The notes below the pieces were generated by a model. The model worked only from the letters and a program-made list of their open reading frames with translations. It was not told where the DNA came from and made no database searches. Source: Paenibacillus sp. FSL H8-0537 (GTDB lineage: Bacteria; Bacillota; Bacilli; Paenibacillales; Paenibacillaceae). Taken from it: 64,000 bases of DNA. Positions within the stretch are counted from its first letter, which is position 1. Each line of letters starts with the position of its first letter. The position numbers and the translations under genes are program-made. This document shows, piece by piece, positions 35,178 to 43,490 of the stretch. The stretch is from contig NZ_CP150290.1 in NCBI RefSeq assembly GCF_038051995.1, forward strand, positions 297,501-361,500. Direction: 5' to 3'.

Positions 35178-35191
35178 GTATGTAAAAGGGT

Positions 35192-35404
35192 GAAAGGCTG
35201 CTGAAAAGGCAAGCGGAGTAAAAGGGTTGGGGTGGAGAAGCGCAGCGTTCGTCTAAAGCTTTCCGTAGGAAAGCAGCTTCGTAAGCATATGCTGGTGTCT
35301 TTGGAAATCTACCGCTAAAGCAGTTATTGTTCAGGGATTTCCAAGGGCAACAGCGATCGAACCACAACCCTTTTACGCAGCGCAGATCCTTTTCAGCAGC
35401 CTTC
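35192..35404. repeat. 213-base imperfect palindrome
   Basis: The outer arms AGGCTGCTGAAAAGG (35195-35209) and its complement (35388-35402) match perfectly. A second pair, GTAAAAGGGTTG and its complement (35365-35376), lies inside. Further in are GCTTTCC/GGAAAGC and TTGGAAATC/GATTTCCAA hairpins. The right end coincides with the stop codon of the minus-strand gene at 35404. It could be a mobile-element relic of the MITE type or a large structured RNA. No other copy is seen in the window. Confidence 0.75.
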
Positions 35405-35751
35405 TATCGCGCCGTTTTGCGTCCAACAGCCAACTCCACACGATGCACAACAATGTAGACAACCAGCAAGCCAATAGCAAGCATTAACGAACCTTCCGAA
35501 TACTGCTGAAACAGCCGAACCGACCAGCCATTATCCCCTATAATCCAATAAGCAATAAAATTAGAAACCGCAATACCGTCCTCATATGAGGGAATCAGAC
35601 TGTACAAATAATTTTGTGAAAGACCTATTGCAGCTATGAGCGTAAGGATGACGGAAATGAAGACACCTTTGGAGTAAATGTATAAGGCGCCCGCTTTTTT
35701 GAGAACAATCATGGTTAGGATAATCCCGGCTAAACAAATGATAATAAACAT
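35404..35751 (-). CDS. small membrane protein of unknown function
   Basis: 115 aa with three or four hydrophobic helices (about residues 1-18, 28-46 and 82-103), ending in a basic tail (GRKTAR). The ATG at 35751 follows GAGGGGG at a good distance, so the longer frame to 35790 is not needed. I do not recognise the family. It is divergent from the sugar isomerase gene, with repeat copy D in the shared spacer. Confidence 0.6.
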   Translation of the reverse strand: MFIIICLAGIILTMIVLKKAGALYIYSKGVFISVILTLIAAIGLSQNYLYSLIPSYEDGIAVSNFIAYWIIGDNGWSVRLFQQYSEGSLMLAIGLLVVYIVVHRVELAVGRKTAR

Positions 35752-35801
35752 AGCGGTATCCCCCTCTGCATAAGTAGTGTGCGAATCCATGCACGTTTTT
35801 T

Positions 35802-35897
35802 GAAATATAGGAAAGGAAATGATTTCGCCATCCTTTCTCTATATTTCCCGGACTGAAACGCGCTGTGCCGCCAGAGAACGGCGACAGCCGTTTCACC
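35802..35897 (+). repeat. double-hairpin intergenic element, copy D
   Basis: 96 bases, closest to copy A. Stem 1 GAAATATAG/CTATATTTC; stem 2 GAAACG-CGCTG-GCCG paired with CGGC-CAGC-CGTTTC, then CACCTTGG. It lies 73 bases before the sugar isomerase start and in the divergent spacer of the minus-strand membrane gene. Confidence 0.85.
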
Positions 35898-35969
35898 TTG
35901 GTTACCTCTAATGACGAGCCTGTTTTATAAATGGTTGCTGGATTTGAGCAGAAAAGGAGGTGTTATTTT

Positions 35970-36755
35970 ATGGATAAACAAGTGCTGAGCCTGCAAATGT
36001 ACTCATTGCGGGATATTACAGAAAGCGATCTATTGGGATCGCTGGACAAGGTAGCTGAGATCGGCTATAAGGCTGTCGAATTCGGGGGCTATTTTCACGC
36101 ACCGGCAAGAAGACTGAAAGAACGTTTGGATTCACTGGGGCTTGTGGCGCCGTCCGCCCATGTTCCGCTTAATTTTGAAAATTCGAAAAAAATCCCTTCA
36201 GACTTCGAGAAGCAGGTAGAATATGCGAATGAGCTGGGGCTGAAATATATGGTCGTGCCATGGGTTCCTGTGCCAGAAGTGCCGAAAATGGACGATATAA
36301 AATATTTGGCAGAAATTTTGGAGCGATGCGCTTGGCAAACGAAGCAGCAGGGCATTAAGCTATGCCTGCATAACCACGATGCGGATTGGAAAAAGGTTGA
36401 AGGCAAGCCGCTATATGTCCACCTGCTGGAGCTTGTGCCCGAAGACCTTATGGAAGCAGAGCTGGATTTAGGCTGGATTTATATGGCGGGTTATGATCCT
36501 GCTGAATACGTGAGGTATTATTCAGATCGGCTGCCGCTTGTCCATTTTAAAGATTTTCAGGTGGGGCGCAAGGATACGGAGCTTGGGAGAGGGGATGTGG
36601 GCTACTCCGAGCTGTATGAGGTGGTTAAGCAATCGGGAGTAAAATATATCATTATCGAGCAGCAGCAGTTTACGGAAACTTCGCTGAAAAGCGCAGAGCT
36701 GAGCTTTCATTTTATGCAAAGGCTTATGCAAAATCCGCAGCCAGCAAAAGGGTAG
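35970..36755 (+). CDS. sugar phosphate isomerase/epimerase (xylose isomerase-like TIM barrel)
   Basis: 261-aa AP endonuclease family 2 / xylose-isomerase-like barrel. Metal-ligand regions are seen as LCLHNHDADW, AELDLGWIYMAG, LVHFKDFQ and the C-terminal YIIIEQQQF. Such enzymes act on sugars or inositol derivatives; the substrate cannot be told. ATG 35970 behind AAAGGAGG. It is monocistronic by position. Confidence 0.82.
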   Translation: MDKQVLSLQMYSLRDITESDLLGSLDKVAEIGYKAVEFGGYFHAPARRLKERLDSLGLVAPSAHVPLNFENSKKIPSDFEKQVEYANELGLKYMVVPWVPVPEVPKMDDIKYLAEILERCAWQTKQQGIKLCLHNHDADWKKVEGKPLYVHLLELVPEDLMEAELDLGWIYMAGYDPAEYVRYYSDRLPLVHFKDFQVGRKDTELGRGDVGYSELYEVVKQSGVKYIIIEQQQFTETSLKSAELSFHFMQRLMQNPQPAKG

Positions 36756-36866
36756 CCGTTAACAGGAAATGTAAGGGTTAAACAGCAAAGTATTGTTTTC
36801 AGCAAATCGCTGTGATACAATCATTTTATATGTTTTAATGGAGCTCCTATGCTGGAGGTGGATTGA

Positions 36867-37103
36867 ATGGATATAGCTTTGAAAATACTACTGGTTATTT
36901 TTTCGGTTGGCCTAATTGCTGTCGTATTGCTGCAAAAAGGTAAAAGCGCGGGATTGTCCGGAGCCATCAGTGGTGGCGCTGAGCATTTGTTCGGCAAACA
37001 GAAAGCGCGTGGTTTGGACTTGTTCCTGCAGCGTTTGACGATTGCACTGGCTGTTGGATTTTTCGTCCTGTCGCTCGTTGTTGCTTACGTCGTACAACAG
37101 TAA
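36867..37103 (+). CDS. secG: preprotein translocase subunit SecG
   Basis: 78 aa with two membrane helices (about 4-22 and 53-75) joined by a Gly-rich loop ([25 protein letters not shown], written here in part as family-typical). It is the small auxiliary subunit of SecYEG. The order secG-rnr-smpB-ssrA is conserved in Firmicutes. Start behind GGAGGTGG. Confidence 0.94.
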   Translation: MDIALKILLVIFSVGLIAVVLLQKGKSAGLSGAISGGAEHLFGKQKARGLDLFLQRLTIALAVGFFVLSLVVAYVVQQ

Positions 37104-37120
37104 TATTCTGTCTTGCATGC

Positions 37121-37151
37121 AAAAAGTGGGGGAGTTTCCTCCACTTTTTTT
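37121..37151 (+). terminator. terminator downstream of secG
   Basis: AAAAAGTGG-GGA pairs with TCC-CCACTTTTTT. Confidence 0.9.
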
Positions 37152-37269
37152 GTTGTTTCGCGGATGCGATTGGGTAATTTCGTGTATACTAAATGATATA
37201 TAATAATCTATCAACCGGTTGCAAGTGCTGATAGAATGGCCTCCGGTATATGAGGTGACGAGGAAACTA

Positions 37270-40200
37270 ATGATACAAGAGCAGGAATTGCTTGATTTTA
37301 TGCGGGAGACCGCTTATAAACCGATGACTTATCAGGAGCTGGAGCAGCATTTCGGCGTGATGGAGGCTGTTGATTTTAAAGCTTTTTTGCAGCTGCTAAC
37401 TCAACTGGAGGATAGCGGTAAAATCCTACGCACGAGCAATGACCGTTACGGCGTTCCGGAACGGATGAATTTGCTGCGCGGAAAATTGCAGGTCCATGCG
37501 AAAGGCTTTGCTTTCTTGCTGCCTGACGACAAAGAGCATCCTGACATTTACATTCATGCCAATGATCAGCTCAGCGCGATGAACGGCGACATTGTTCTTG
37601 CGCGTGTGACGTCCAAGAGCCAAGCGGGAGGCCGTCTGGAGGGCGAGGTTGTCCGCATTGTGCAGAGAGCGGTTACACAGGTGGTCGGCACTTTTGAAAG
37701 TCATGAAGTGTACGCCTTTGTTGTGCCGGATGACAAACGGATTAACCGCGACATTTTCATCGCCAAAAATGAATTTAAAGGCGCCGTATCCGGACAAAAG
37801 GTTGTCGTGCGCATTGTAACCTATCCGGAAGGCCGTTCAGCGGCGCAAGGGGAAATTATTGAGATTCTCGGGCATAAGGATGATCCGGGCATTGATATTT
37901 TGTCGATTATCCGCAAGCATCAGCTGCCGGAAGGCTTCCCGGAAGAGGTGGATGCAGAGGCGGAAGCAGCGCCGAATTCCATAACGGAGGAAGAAATTAT
38001 TCAACAGGGACGTCGTGACCTGAGGGATGAGGTCATCGTGACGATTGATGGCGAGGATGCCAAGGATCTCGATGATGCCGTACATGTAAAGGTGCTGGAT
38101 AACGGCAATTATTTGTTGGGTGTCCATATCGCGGACGTGGGCTATTATGTGCGTGAAAACTCCGAGCTGGATCAGGAAGCTTTCCGCAGAGGCTGCAGCG
38201 TTTATTTGGTGGACCGGGTTATTCCAATGCTGCCGCATCGCTTGTCGAACGGCATTTGCTCGCTCAATCCACAGGTGGATCGGCTGACGCTTTCCTGCGA
38301 GATGGAATTCGATGCCAAAACACTTAAGCGCGTGCGCCATGATGTGTTTACGAGTGTTATTCGTACGAAGGAGCGCATGACGTACACGAATGTGCGCAAG
38401 CTGCTCACTGCAACCGAAGAGGAGCCGCAGACCGAGCTGAAGGAGCGCTACGCCGATTTGCTGGATATGTTCACGCTCATGGAGCAGCTGGCGATGAAGC
38501 TTCGCAAGCAGCGGATGAAGCGGGGCGCGATTGATTTTGATTTTCAGGAATCGAAGGTTATCGTTGATGAGCAGGGCAAGGCTGTCGATATTGTGAAGAG
38601 GGATCGTTCCGTCGCAGAGCAGATCATTGAGGAATTTATGCTTGTGGCGAACGAAACGGTAGCCGAGCATTTCCACTGGCTGCGTGTTCCTTTCCTATAC
38701 CGGATTCATGAAGACCCGGATCAGGAGAAGCTGATGCATTTCATGCAGTTTGCCGCGAACTTCGGTTATGTTGTGAAGGGCAAAGGCAACTCGGTTCATC
38801 CGCGTGCACTGCAAATGCTGCTGGAGGAAATTAAAGGCGCGAAGGAAGAAACGGTTATTTCCACTGTGATGCTTCGCTCGATGAAGCAGGCAAAATATGA
38901 TGCGCAAAGCTTGGGACATTTCGGGCTGGCGGCGGAATTTTATTCGCATTTCACTTCGCCTATTCGCCGGTATCCGGATTTGGTGATCCACCGCGTCATT
39001 CGTGAGGTGCTGGAAGGCGGCGGAGCGCTCAGCGAGAAGCGCAATGAGGCGCTGACTGCCCGCATGCCGGATATTGCGCAGCATTCGTCTGAGCGCGAGC
39101 GGGTAGCTGCTGATGCTGAGCGTGACACCGAGCAGATGAAAAAATGCGAATTCATGCTGGATAAAATTGGCGAGGAATTTGATGGCATCATCAGCAGTGT
39201 CACGAGCTTTGGGATGTTTGTCGAGCTGGATAATACAGTGGAGGGGCTTATTCGTCTGAGCGATCTGACGGATGATTATTACCACTTCCAAGAGCAGCAT
39301 ATGGTGCTCATCGGCGAACGTACCTCCAAGGTATACCGAATTGGCGATGAGGTGAAAATCCGCATTGGCAATGTGAATATGAATGACCATACAATTGATT
39401 TTGAAATGGTTGATATGAAGCCTCGCGGCGGTTTTAAAGGCATCGCTGATGCCGGGTTCGGCGCTTCGCGCGGCGGGCGCGGGCGCAGCGGCGGCTTTAA
39501 CAAAGGCGGACGCAGCAGCGGTGGCGGTGCGGGCACCGGCACTAGTGCGAAGGGCGATAGTACCGCTGCTGGCGGCAAAGGCGCAAATGGCGGCTACGGT
39601 GGCTTTAAAGGCAAGGGCGGCAAAAGCGCCAAAGCGGGCAATGGAGCGCAAGGTTCTGGAGCAGGCAACGGAGTGAGAGGCGCTAGAGCGGGGAATGAAG
39701 GGCAAGGCAGAGCAGGAAAAAGTGGAAGAGCAGCGAACAGCGGCAGAGCGAGAGATGGCGGCCAGCAAAGCAGTGCTCAAGCCGGAAATGGGCAGAACCC
39801 GTGGCAGCGGCGCGATGTTGAAGGCGCCGCACCGGGGTTGTCGGACGCGCTAAGCCGTCCGGCAGGAGAGAGCCAGCGCCAGGATGGCGGCGCTGGTGAG
39901 GAGCAGCTGTGGTGGAACTCAGCTGCTCAGGCCGGCGGAGCCGGCCAAGGCGCGAAGCGCCAGCGCAAGGGCGCTGGGCGCGGAGCTGCGCCAGGCGCAA
40001 GCGGCGGCGGGAACGCGCCGCGCCGCGGGCGCAAGGGCGACGCTGGCGGCAGCTTTGCGCCGGCGGAGCAGACGCAGCGGATCGTGCGGGCGGAGCCGCA
40101 GGATCGAGGCGAAGGGCGCGGCGGCGAAGGCGCGCCGCGCACGGATATGTGGGGGCTGCCGATTAGAGGAGGCAGCCGTCGCATCGATGGCGGCGAGCGA

Positions 40201-40404
40201 AGCGACGGAGCTAGCCGTGGCTTTGAAGGCGGCAAGCGGCGCCAGGCGGCGCAGCCAGGCTCAGCGCCAAGCGGCGCGAATCCTAGTGGGCAGGCTTCGC
40301 CAGACGCTGCTGGAGCAAGCGGAGACGCGGCTAAGAGGAAGCGCAAGAAGAAAAGCGGAGGCGGCAATTCTACGGCTGCTTTTGTTAGAAAAAAACGTAA
40401 ATAA
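37270..40404 (+). CDS. rnr: ribonuclease R with a 327-residue low-complexity C-terminal tail
   Basis: 1044-aa 3'-5' exoribonuclease. Order: N-terminal winged helix, two cold-shock domains (about 70-215), RNB catalytic domain with the acidic motif [13 protein letters not shown] (near 265) and [20 protein letters not shown], then an S1 domain (about 633-717). From about residue 718 to the end it becomes Gly/Ala/Arg/Lys/Ser-rich with a few islands ([35 protein letters not shown]) and ends in a basic cluster. Typical RNase R is 750-820 aa, so the tail is extraordinary. The tail's DNA is much richer in GC. With SmpB-tmRNA it would degrade non-stop messages. ATG 37270 follows GAGGA. Confidence 0.94.
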   Translation: MIQEQELLDFMRETAYKPMTYQELEQHFGVMEAVDFKAFLQLLTQLEDSGKILRTSNDRYGVPERMNLLRGKLQVHAKGFAFLLPDDKEHPDIYIHANDQLSAMNGDIVLARVTSKSQAGGRLEGEVVRIVQRAVTQVVGTFESHEVYAFVVPDDKRINRDIFIAKNEFKGAVSGQKVVVRIVTYPEGRSAAQGEIIEILGHKDDPGIDILSIIRKHQLPEGFPEEVDAEAEAAPNSITEEEIIQQGRRDLRDEVIVTIDGEDAKDLDDAVHVKVLDNGNYLLGVHIADVGYYVRENSELDQEAFRRGCSVYLVDRVIPMLPHRLSNGICSLNPQVDRLTLSCEMEFDAKTLKRVRHDVFTSVIRTKERMTYTNVRKLLTATEEEPQTELKERYADLLDMFTLMEQLAMKLRKQRMKRGAIDFDFQESKVIVDEQGKAVDIVKRDRSVAEQIIEEFMLVANETVAEHFHWLRVPFLYRIHEDPDQEKLMHFMQFAANFGYVVKGKGNSVHPRALQMLLEEIKGAKEETVISTVMLRSMKQAKYDAQSLGHFGLAAEFYSHFTSPIRRYPDLVIHRVIREVLEGGGALSEKRNEALTARMPDIAQHSSERERVAADAERDTEQMKKCEFMLDKIGEEFDGIISSVTSFGMFVELDNTVEGLIRLSDLTDDYYHFQEQHMVLIGERTSKVYRIGDEVKIRIGNVNMNDHTIDFEMVDMKPRGGFKGIADAGFGASRGGRGRSGGFNKGGRSSGGGAGTGTSAKGDSTAAGGKGANGGYGGFKGKGGKSAKAGNGAQGSGAGNGVRGARAGNEGQGRAGKSGRAANSGRARDGGQQSSAQAGNGQNPWQRRDVEGAAPGLSDALSRPAGESQRQDGGAGEEQLWWNSAAQAGGAGQGAKRQRKGAGRGAAPGASGGGNAPRRGRKGDAGGSFAPAEQTQRIVRAEPQDRGEGRGGEGAPRTDMWGLPIRGGSRRIDGGERSDGASRGFEGGKRRQAAQPGSAPSGANPSGQASPDAAGASGDAAKRKRKKKSGGGNSTAAFVRKKRK

Positions 40405-40433
40405 AACAAAATAGTTGTAAAGTCCCTTGCATC

Positions 40434-40466
40434 GGCGCTGCCCCTCATACAGAGGCTCGGCAGCGC
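40434..40466 (+). other. GC hairpin downstream of rnr
   Basis: GCGCTGCC pairs with GGCAGCGC around CCTCATACAGAGGCTC. No T-run follows, so termination here is doubtful. Confidence 0.45.
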
Positions 40467-40509
40467 TGGTACAGCGGGCCAAGCTTTAAAAATTATTTAA
40501 GCTTGTCGC

Positions 40510-40538
40510 TTGCTTTTTGAATATGGGTATAGTACACT
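40510..40538 (+). promoter_or_regulatory. possible promoter of the cold-shock gene
   Basis: TTGCTT (40510-40515), 17-base spacer, TACACT (40533-40538). Both boxes are imperfect. Confidence 0.4.
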
Positions 40539-40562
40539 CAAAGCAATTGATGATATGGACCT

Positions 40563-40626
40563 GAATTCACATATTGAAAAGGGTGTCATTACAGTCATGG
40601 ACCTTTTTCAATGTGTGAATTTTTTG
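40563..40626 (+). promoter_or_regulatory. terminator-like stem in the cold-shock gene leader
   Basis: A near-perfect stem of about 19 bp: AATTCACATATTGAAAAGG against CCTTTTTCAATGTGTGAATT, directly followed by TTTTT. It lies downstream of the possible promoter and 51 bases before the cold-shock ATG. It may end rnr transcripts, or act as an attenuator of the cold-shock gene. Confidence 0.7.
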
Positions 40627-40677
40627 TTTCTCAAAACGAAACAGGCGCATATTAATTTTATTTTGGAGGTTTTACAA

Positions 40678-40878
40678 ATGCAACAAGGTACAGTTAAATG
40701 GTTTAACGCTGAGAAAGGCTTTGGCTTCATCGAAGTTGAAGGCGGCAACGATGTATTCGTACATTTCAGCGCAATCACTGGCGAAGGCTTCAAAACGCTG
40801 GAAGAAGGACAACGCGTAGAATTTAACGTTGTTCAAGGCAACCGCGGACCACAAGCTGAAAACGTAGTAAAACTGTAG
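40678..40878 (+). CDS. cold-shock protein (CspA family)
   Basis: 66-aa single cold-shock domain. RNP1 KGFGFIEV and RNP2 VFVHFSAI are intact, with the N-terminal [13 protein letters not shown]. It binds single-stranded RNA and DNA and melts RNA structure. ATG 40678 follows TTGGAGG. The long leader with a stable stem is typical of temperature-controlled csp genes. It sits between two other RNA-quality genes, rnr and smpB. Confidence 0.96.
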   Translation: MQQGTVKWFNAEKGFGFIEVEGGNDVFVHFSAITGEGFKTLEEGQRVEFNVVQGNRGPQAENVVKL

Positions 40879-40901
40879 TAGTTTAATCAACTGCGAAATT
40901 T

Positions 40902-40936
40902 AGCCGCTTTCGACCGTAAGGTCGGAGCGGCTTTTT
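40902..40936 (+). terminator. terminator of the cold-shock gene
   Basis: AGCCGCT-CGAC pairs with GTCG-AGCGGCT, followed by TTTT. Confidence 0.9.
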
Positions 40937-41070
40937 ATGGTTTTGACGATCAAACCATATTTTACAATATGGCCGTTGCTTTCTTGCTTTCATTTTCAAA
41001 AATTGCTACAATATATATCTAGCGGCTTTTTCAAATTTCTGGAGCTAATTATGATGTCGAGGTGATAAGA

Positions 41071-41550
41071 ATGGGCAAGAAAAACGACGGTAAGCAGCTT
41101 GCACAAAATAAAAAAGCTTCCCATGATTATTTCATCGAAGACACGTATGAAGCGGGAATGGTGCTAATGGGGACTGAAATTAAATCGCTCCGCAACGGAC
41201 GAGCCAATATAAGCGACGCATTTGCGACGATACGTAACGGCGAAATTTTTATCCACAATTTGCATATCAGTCCTTTCGAGCAGGGGAATCGCCACAATCC
41301 AACGGATCCGACGCGTGCCCGCAAGCTGCTGCTTCATAAAGTTCAGATTCACAAGCTGCTCGGTCAATCCAAGCAGGAAGGCTACTCCATTGTGCCGCTC
41401 AAAATTTATGTGCGCAATGGCTATGCGAAGCTTCTGATTGGGTTAGGTAAAGGTAAGAAGCAGTTCGACAAACGCGATTCCGCGGCAAAACGCGATGCCC
41501 AGCGTGATATTCAGCGGGTGCTGCGCGAGAAGCAGAAGATTATACGTTAA
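41071..41550 (+). CDS. smpB: SsrA-binding protein
   Basis: 159-aa OB-fold protein that binds the tRNA-like domain of tmRNA and guides it to stalled ribosomes. Typical segments: [47 protein letters not shown] and the basic C-terminal tail ([17 protein letters not shown]). ATG 41071 behind GAGGTGATAAGA. Directly upstream of ssrA. Confidence 0.97.
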   Translation: MGKKNDGKQLAQNKKASHDYFIEDTYEAGMVLMGTEIKSLRNGRANISDAFATIRNGEIFIHNLHISPFEQGNRHNPTDPTRARKLLLHKVQIHKLLGQSKQEGYSIVPLKIYVRNGYAKLLIGLGKGKKQFDKRDSAAKRDAQRDIQRVLREKQKIIR

Positions 41551-41662
41551 GCGCGAGATTGTGCGAGTAAGCGCAAGTCAGAGCGTCTGTAGATTTTCAA
41601 GGAAAGCGTGTTGAATTTTACTAGCAGTTCCAATAACATTTTAGGGATTATTCCTTGAATCG

Positions 41663-41671
41663 TGTTATACT
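41663..41671 (+). promoter_or_regulatory. predicted extended -10 promoter of ssrA
   Basis: TG-T-TATACT with no good -35 box. It lies about 90 bases before the mature 5' end of tmRNA, leaving a 5' leader for RNase P to remove. Confidence 0.5.
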
Positions 41672-41761
41672 AAGCAAGTAGCAAAGCAATATCTTAAGCT
41701 AAATGATGATCAGGTTGAGCTTCTTTCGGAGCCGGCAGTGATACGTCATTTATGCCAACTC

Positions 41762-42124
41762 GGGGGCGTTCTTGGATTCGACGGGGATAGGACGAGCGCG
41801 GGTTGCGGGTAGTGGGGACGCGTCCACTTTATCAACGCTAAAGCCTATTAAATGGCAAACAACAAACAAACTACGCTTTCGCAGCCTAAGAAACTGTGAG
41901 CGTGCTCCTACCTAGCATCGCCCATGTGACTAGACTAGGGGCTAACAAGTAGTGGGATACGCTGTCTCATCTCCGCCTGGGGTGAGCTGAAGAAGACAAT
42001 CAGGCTGACCTTGGAAGAAGCTGGTTACGAGGCGTCCTCCTGGGTGACATCAAATTCGTGACTACACCCGTAGATGCCTGTGTGGCGTGATCTTCGGACA
42101 GGGGTTCGACTCCCCTCGCCTCCA
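41762..42124 (+). ncRNA. ssrA: transfer-messenger RNA (tmRNA)
   Basis: 363-nt tmRNA. The acceptor arm GGGGGCG (41762-41768) pairs with CGCCTCC (42117-42123), and the T-arm GGGGTTCGACTCCCC precedes it. The tag frame starts at GGC 41854 and reads GKQQTNYAFAA, then TAA at 41887-41889. Its start GKQ is like tags of other Bacillales, but it ends AFAA rather than the usual ALAA. CCA is not encoded (ATTA follows). The 3' end is the probable attachment site of the island that follows. Confidence 0.95.
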
Positions 42125-42132
42125 TTAGAGTG

Positions 42133-42167
42133 AAAGCCACCAACCAGTGTTCTGGTTGGTGGCTTTT
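42133..42167 (+). terminator. ssrA terminator
   Basis: AAAGCCACCAACCAG, loop TGTT, then the complement CTGGTTGGTGGCTTTT: a 15-bp perfect stem. Confidence 0.92.
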
Positions 42168-42212
42168 CAGTTTATGATATAATAAACACAAATTTAGATT
42201 GGGGGACTGGGA

Positions 42213-42410
42213 ATGATTGAAAATCGAGAACAGCTCCAAGAAATTTTAAAAAAAGCGAATCAACATGCACGGAAGCAAGCTAAAGAGTTGGGTGCCTCTA
42301 TTTATTATATAAAGAATAACAAACGTGTTCGTGAAGATGCTGAAGGTAAGAAATTCGAAATTATTTTCGATGCTACTGGGGAACGCCAGGAGTTTGAGTA
42401 TCATGAGTGA
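42213..42410 (+). CDS. small protein paired with a zeta-type toxin, probable antitoxin
   Basis: 65-aa charged protein (MIENREQLQEILKKANQHAR start) that overlaps the toxin gene by eight bases. Small proteins of this kind are often encoded ahead of zeta-like kinases. A good ribosome site (GGGGGACTGGGA) precedes ATG 42213. The partner is broken, so the pair is probably inactive. The antitoxin role is inferred from position only. Confidence 0.55.
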   Translation: MIENREQLQEILKKANQHARKQAKELGASIYYIKNNKRVREDAEGKKFEIIFDATGERQEFEYHE

Positions 42411-42750
42411 AACTAAGCCAGTCATGACTATGTTTGCTGGTACCAATGGAGCAGGGAAAAGTACACTCAGCATGCAAATGAGAGAGTGGCTTGGTGAACT
42501 GGTTGATCCTGATCAGATTGCAAGAGAGTTGAAGCCAGAGGACCCGCGTAGCTGACCTGTCTGCTGGAAGGGAAGCTGTGAAAAGAATTCGATCTCTCAT
42601 AAAAAGTGGTAAAAGCTTCGCTATTGAAACGACATTATCTGGATCATTTGTTTTGAAACACATGCAAAGGCGGAAATCATGCAGGGTAACTTGATCTATT
42701 GTTTTGAGACAATACCTGCTTGGTCTAATCCTGTTCTTGTTGGGTACTGA
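42403..42750 (+). pseudogene. zeta-toxin family kinase, frameshifted and truncated
   Basis: The N-terminus MSETKPVMTMFAGTNGAGKS carries the Walker A of zeta toxins, UDP-GlcNAc kinases. The frame stops at LKPEDPRS*. The following codons continue the family sequence in the next frame (VADLSAGREAVKRIRSLI, FAIETTLSGSFVLKHMQ), then shift again (AEIMQGNLIYCFETIPAW) and end near 42750, before the ssrA-like repeat. At least two frameshifts and loss of the C-terminal half are visible. Confidence 0.8.
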
Positions 42751-42757
42751 TAAAAGT

Positions 42758-42837
42758 GTGACATCAAAACTGTGACTACACCCGTAGATGCCTGTGTGGC
42801 GTGATCTTCGGACAGGGGTTCGACTCCCTCGCCTCCA
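42758..42837 (+). repeat. second copy of the ssrA 3' end
   Basis: About 80 bases nearly identical to 42044-42124, from GTGACATCAAA to CGCCTCCA. One C is lost in the T-arm (ACTCCCTCG instead of ACTCCCCTCG), so it cannot fold as well. It has its own terminator behind it. It looks like an attachment-site duplication left by an element inserted at ssrA. Confidence 0.85.
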
Positions 42838-42842
42838 CTATG

Positions 42843-42872
42843 AAAACCCAGTCCGCATGAGGGCTGGGTTTT
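42843..42872 (+). terminator. terminator behind ssrA-end copy 2
   Basis: AAAACCCAG-CC pairs with GG-CTGGGTTTT. The same hairpin recurs at 49482-49512. Confidence 0.85.
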
Positions 42873-42969
42873 GTGTTGGAAAGGATTTTGGGAATGGAAT
42901 CAGTATTTGTCTGAAATCATGCTATAATGAAGTATTCCGATCGATTAGGAACGAGAGAGGAAACTCAAT

Positions 42970-43203
42970 ATGAACAGATTTGAAGACTGGAATCTAAAAG
43001 TGAAAAAGACGTTTAATGCAACGAGCAACCTAGTTGTATTAACCGTAACGGAGGCAGGAGGATTAATGGGTCTCTCCAAAGACCAAATGAAGATCTTCGT
43101 GGATAAATACAACTTAACAAAAGTCCCGATCATGAGAAGTGCCCATAGATACCTGTTGCTGAAATGTGAAATAGACGAGATTGTTGCGAATAGGGCCGTT
43201 TAG
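42970..43203 (+). CDS. 77-aa HTH-like protein, copy 1
   Basis: Small protein identical to that at 49609 except for residue 3 (Arg for Gly). Its middle (VTEAGGLMGLSKDQMKIFVDKYN) resembles a winged-helix/excisionase HTH, and the basic C-terminal half could bind DNA. It is transcribed from the module's own -10 element. The near-perfect protein identity against a more diverged leader suggests recent duplication or selection. Excisionase or replication control is a guess. Confidence 0.7.
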   Translation: MNRFEDWNLKVKKTFNATSNLVVLTVTEAGGLMGLSKDQMKIFVDKYNLTKVPIMRSAHRYLLLKCEIDEIVANRAV

Positions 43204-43235
43204 TACAGGGTGCTCCCGCAAACGAAATCCAAACA

Positions 43236-43304
43236 ATGAGTACACCCGTAGAAGCAAGCGTGGTGTGGTCTTCGGATAGGCTTCAAATCCCCAAACATTC
43301 ACTA
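43236..43304 (+). repeat. third, degraded copy of the ssrA 3' end
   Basis: GTACACCCGTAGA is kept; then GTGTGGTCTTCGGATAGG and CTTCAAATCCCC align with the ssrA T-arm region with many changes. It sits exactly where module copy 2 reads AAACAATCCCCGACC without interruption, so it is an insertion in copy 1. A terminator (CCCCGACC/GGTCGGGG) follows at 43308-43338. Confidence 0.7.
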
Positions 43305-43307
43305 TGT

Positions 43308-43338
43308 AAACCCCGACCGCAAAAGGTCGGGGTTTTTT
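43308..43338. terminator. terminator behind ssrA-end copy 3
   Basis: AAACCCCGACC pairs with GGTCGGGGTTT, then TTT. The same hairpin follows the 77-aa gene at 49875. Confidence 0.85.
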
Positions 43339-43490
43339 CCTACCCAGTTGTCTAACCTTTACGATAAAGGGGCTTCTAGGATTTTTCATATGGTAAAAGC
43401 CAGGTATACGCATGATTCTTGATAAATTGGTTAAGGGGATCAGAGCTGAATTTTTTATAAACACCTCCTTCAATTGTGTTATTCTCTGAA
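43338..43490 (-). pseudogene. AEP-type primase remnant
   Basis: The minus strand encodes LSRIMRIPGFYHMKNPRSPF, the C-terminal part of the primase at 49950-50804. Against that intact copy, about 118 bases are missing between two TGAATTTTT repeats, and the rest of the gene is absent beyond 43490. It marks a decayed second copy of the module. Confidence 0.85.

Larger units (their letters stand above)
42841..43225 (+). repeat. island module, copy 1 (repeated at 49480-49863)
   Basis: About 385 bases covering a terminator, an extended -10 (TGCTATAAT), the 77-aa gene and its tail. It is repeated with few changes at 49480-49863, mostly in the non-coding leader. Confidence 0.85.

Noticed and set aside
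37837..39780. Long minus-strand frames opposite rnr
   Set aside because: They mirror the codon pattern of rnr, whose domains and motifs are certain.
40510..40677. N-terminal extension of the cold-shock protein
   Set aside because: The frame is open only by chance; it runs through the leader stem, and the CspA start with GGAGG is at 40678.
42758..42837. A second functional tmRNA or a tRNA gene
   Set aside because: Only the 3' end is present, no partner acceptor strand exists and the T-arm has lost a base.
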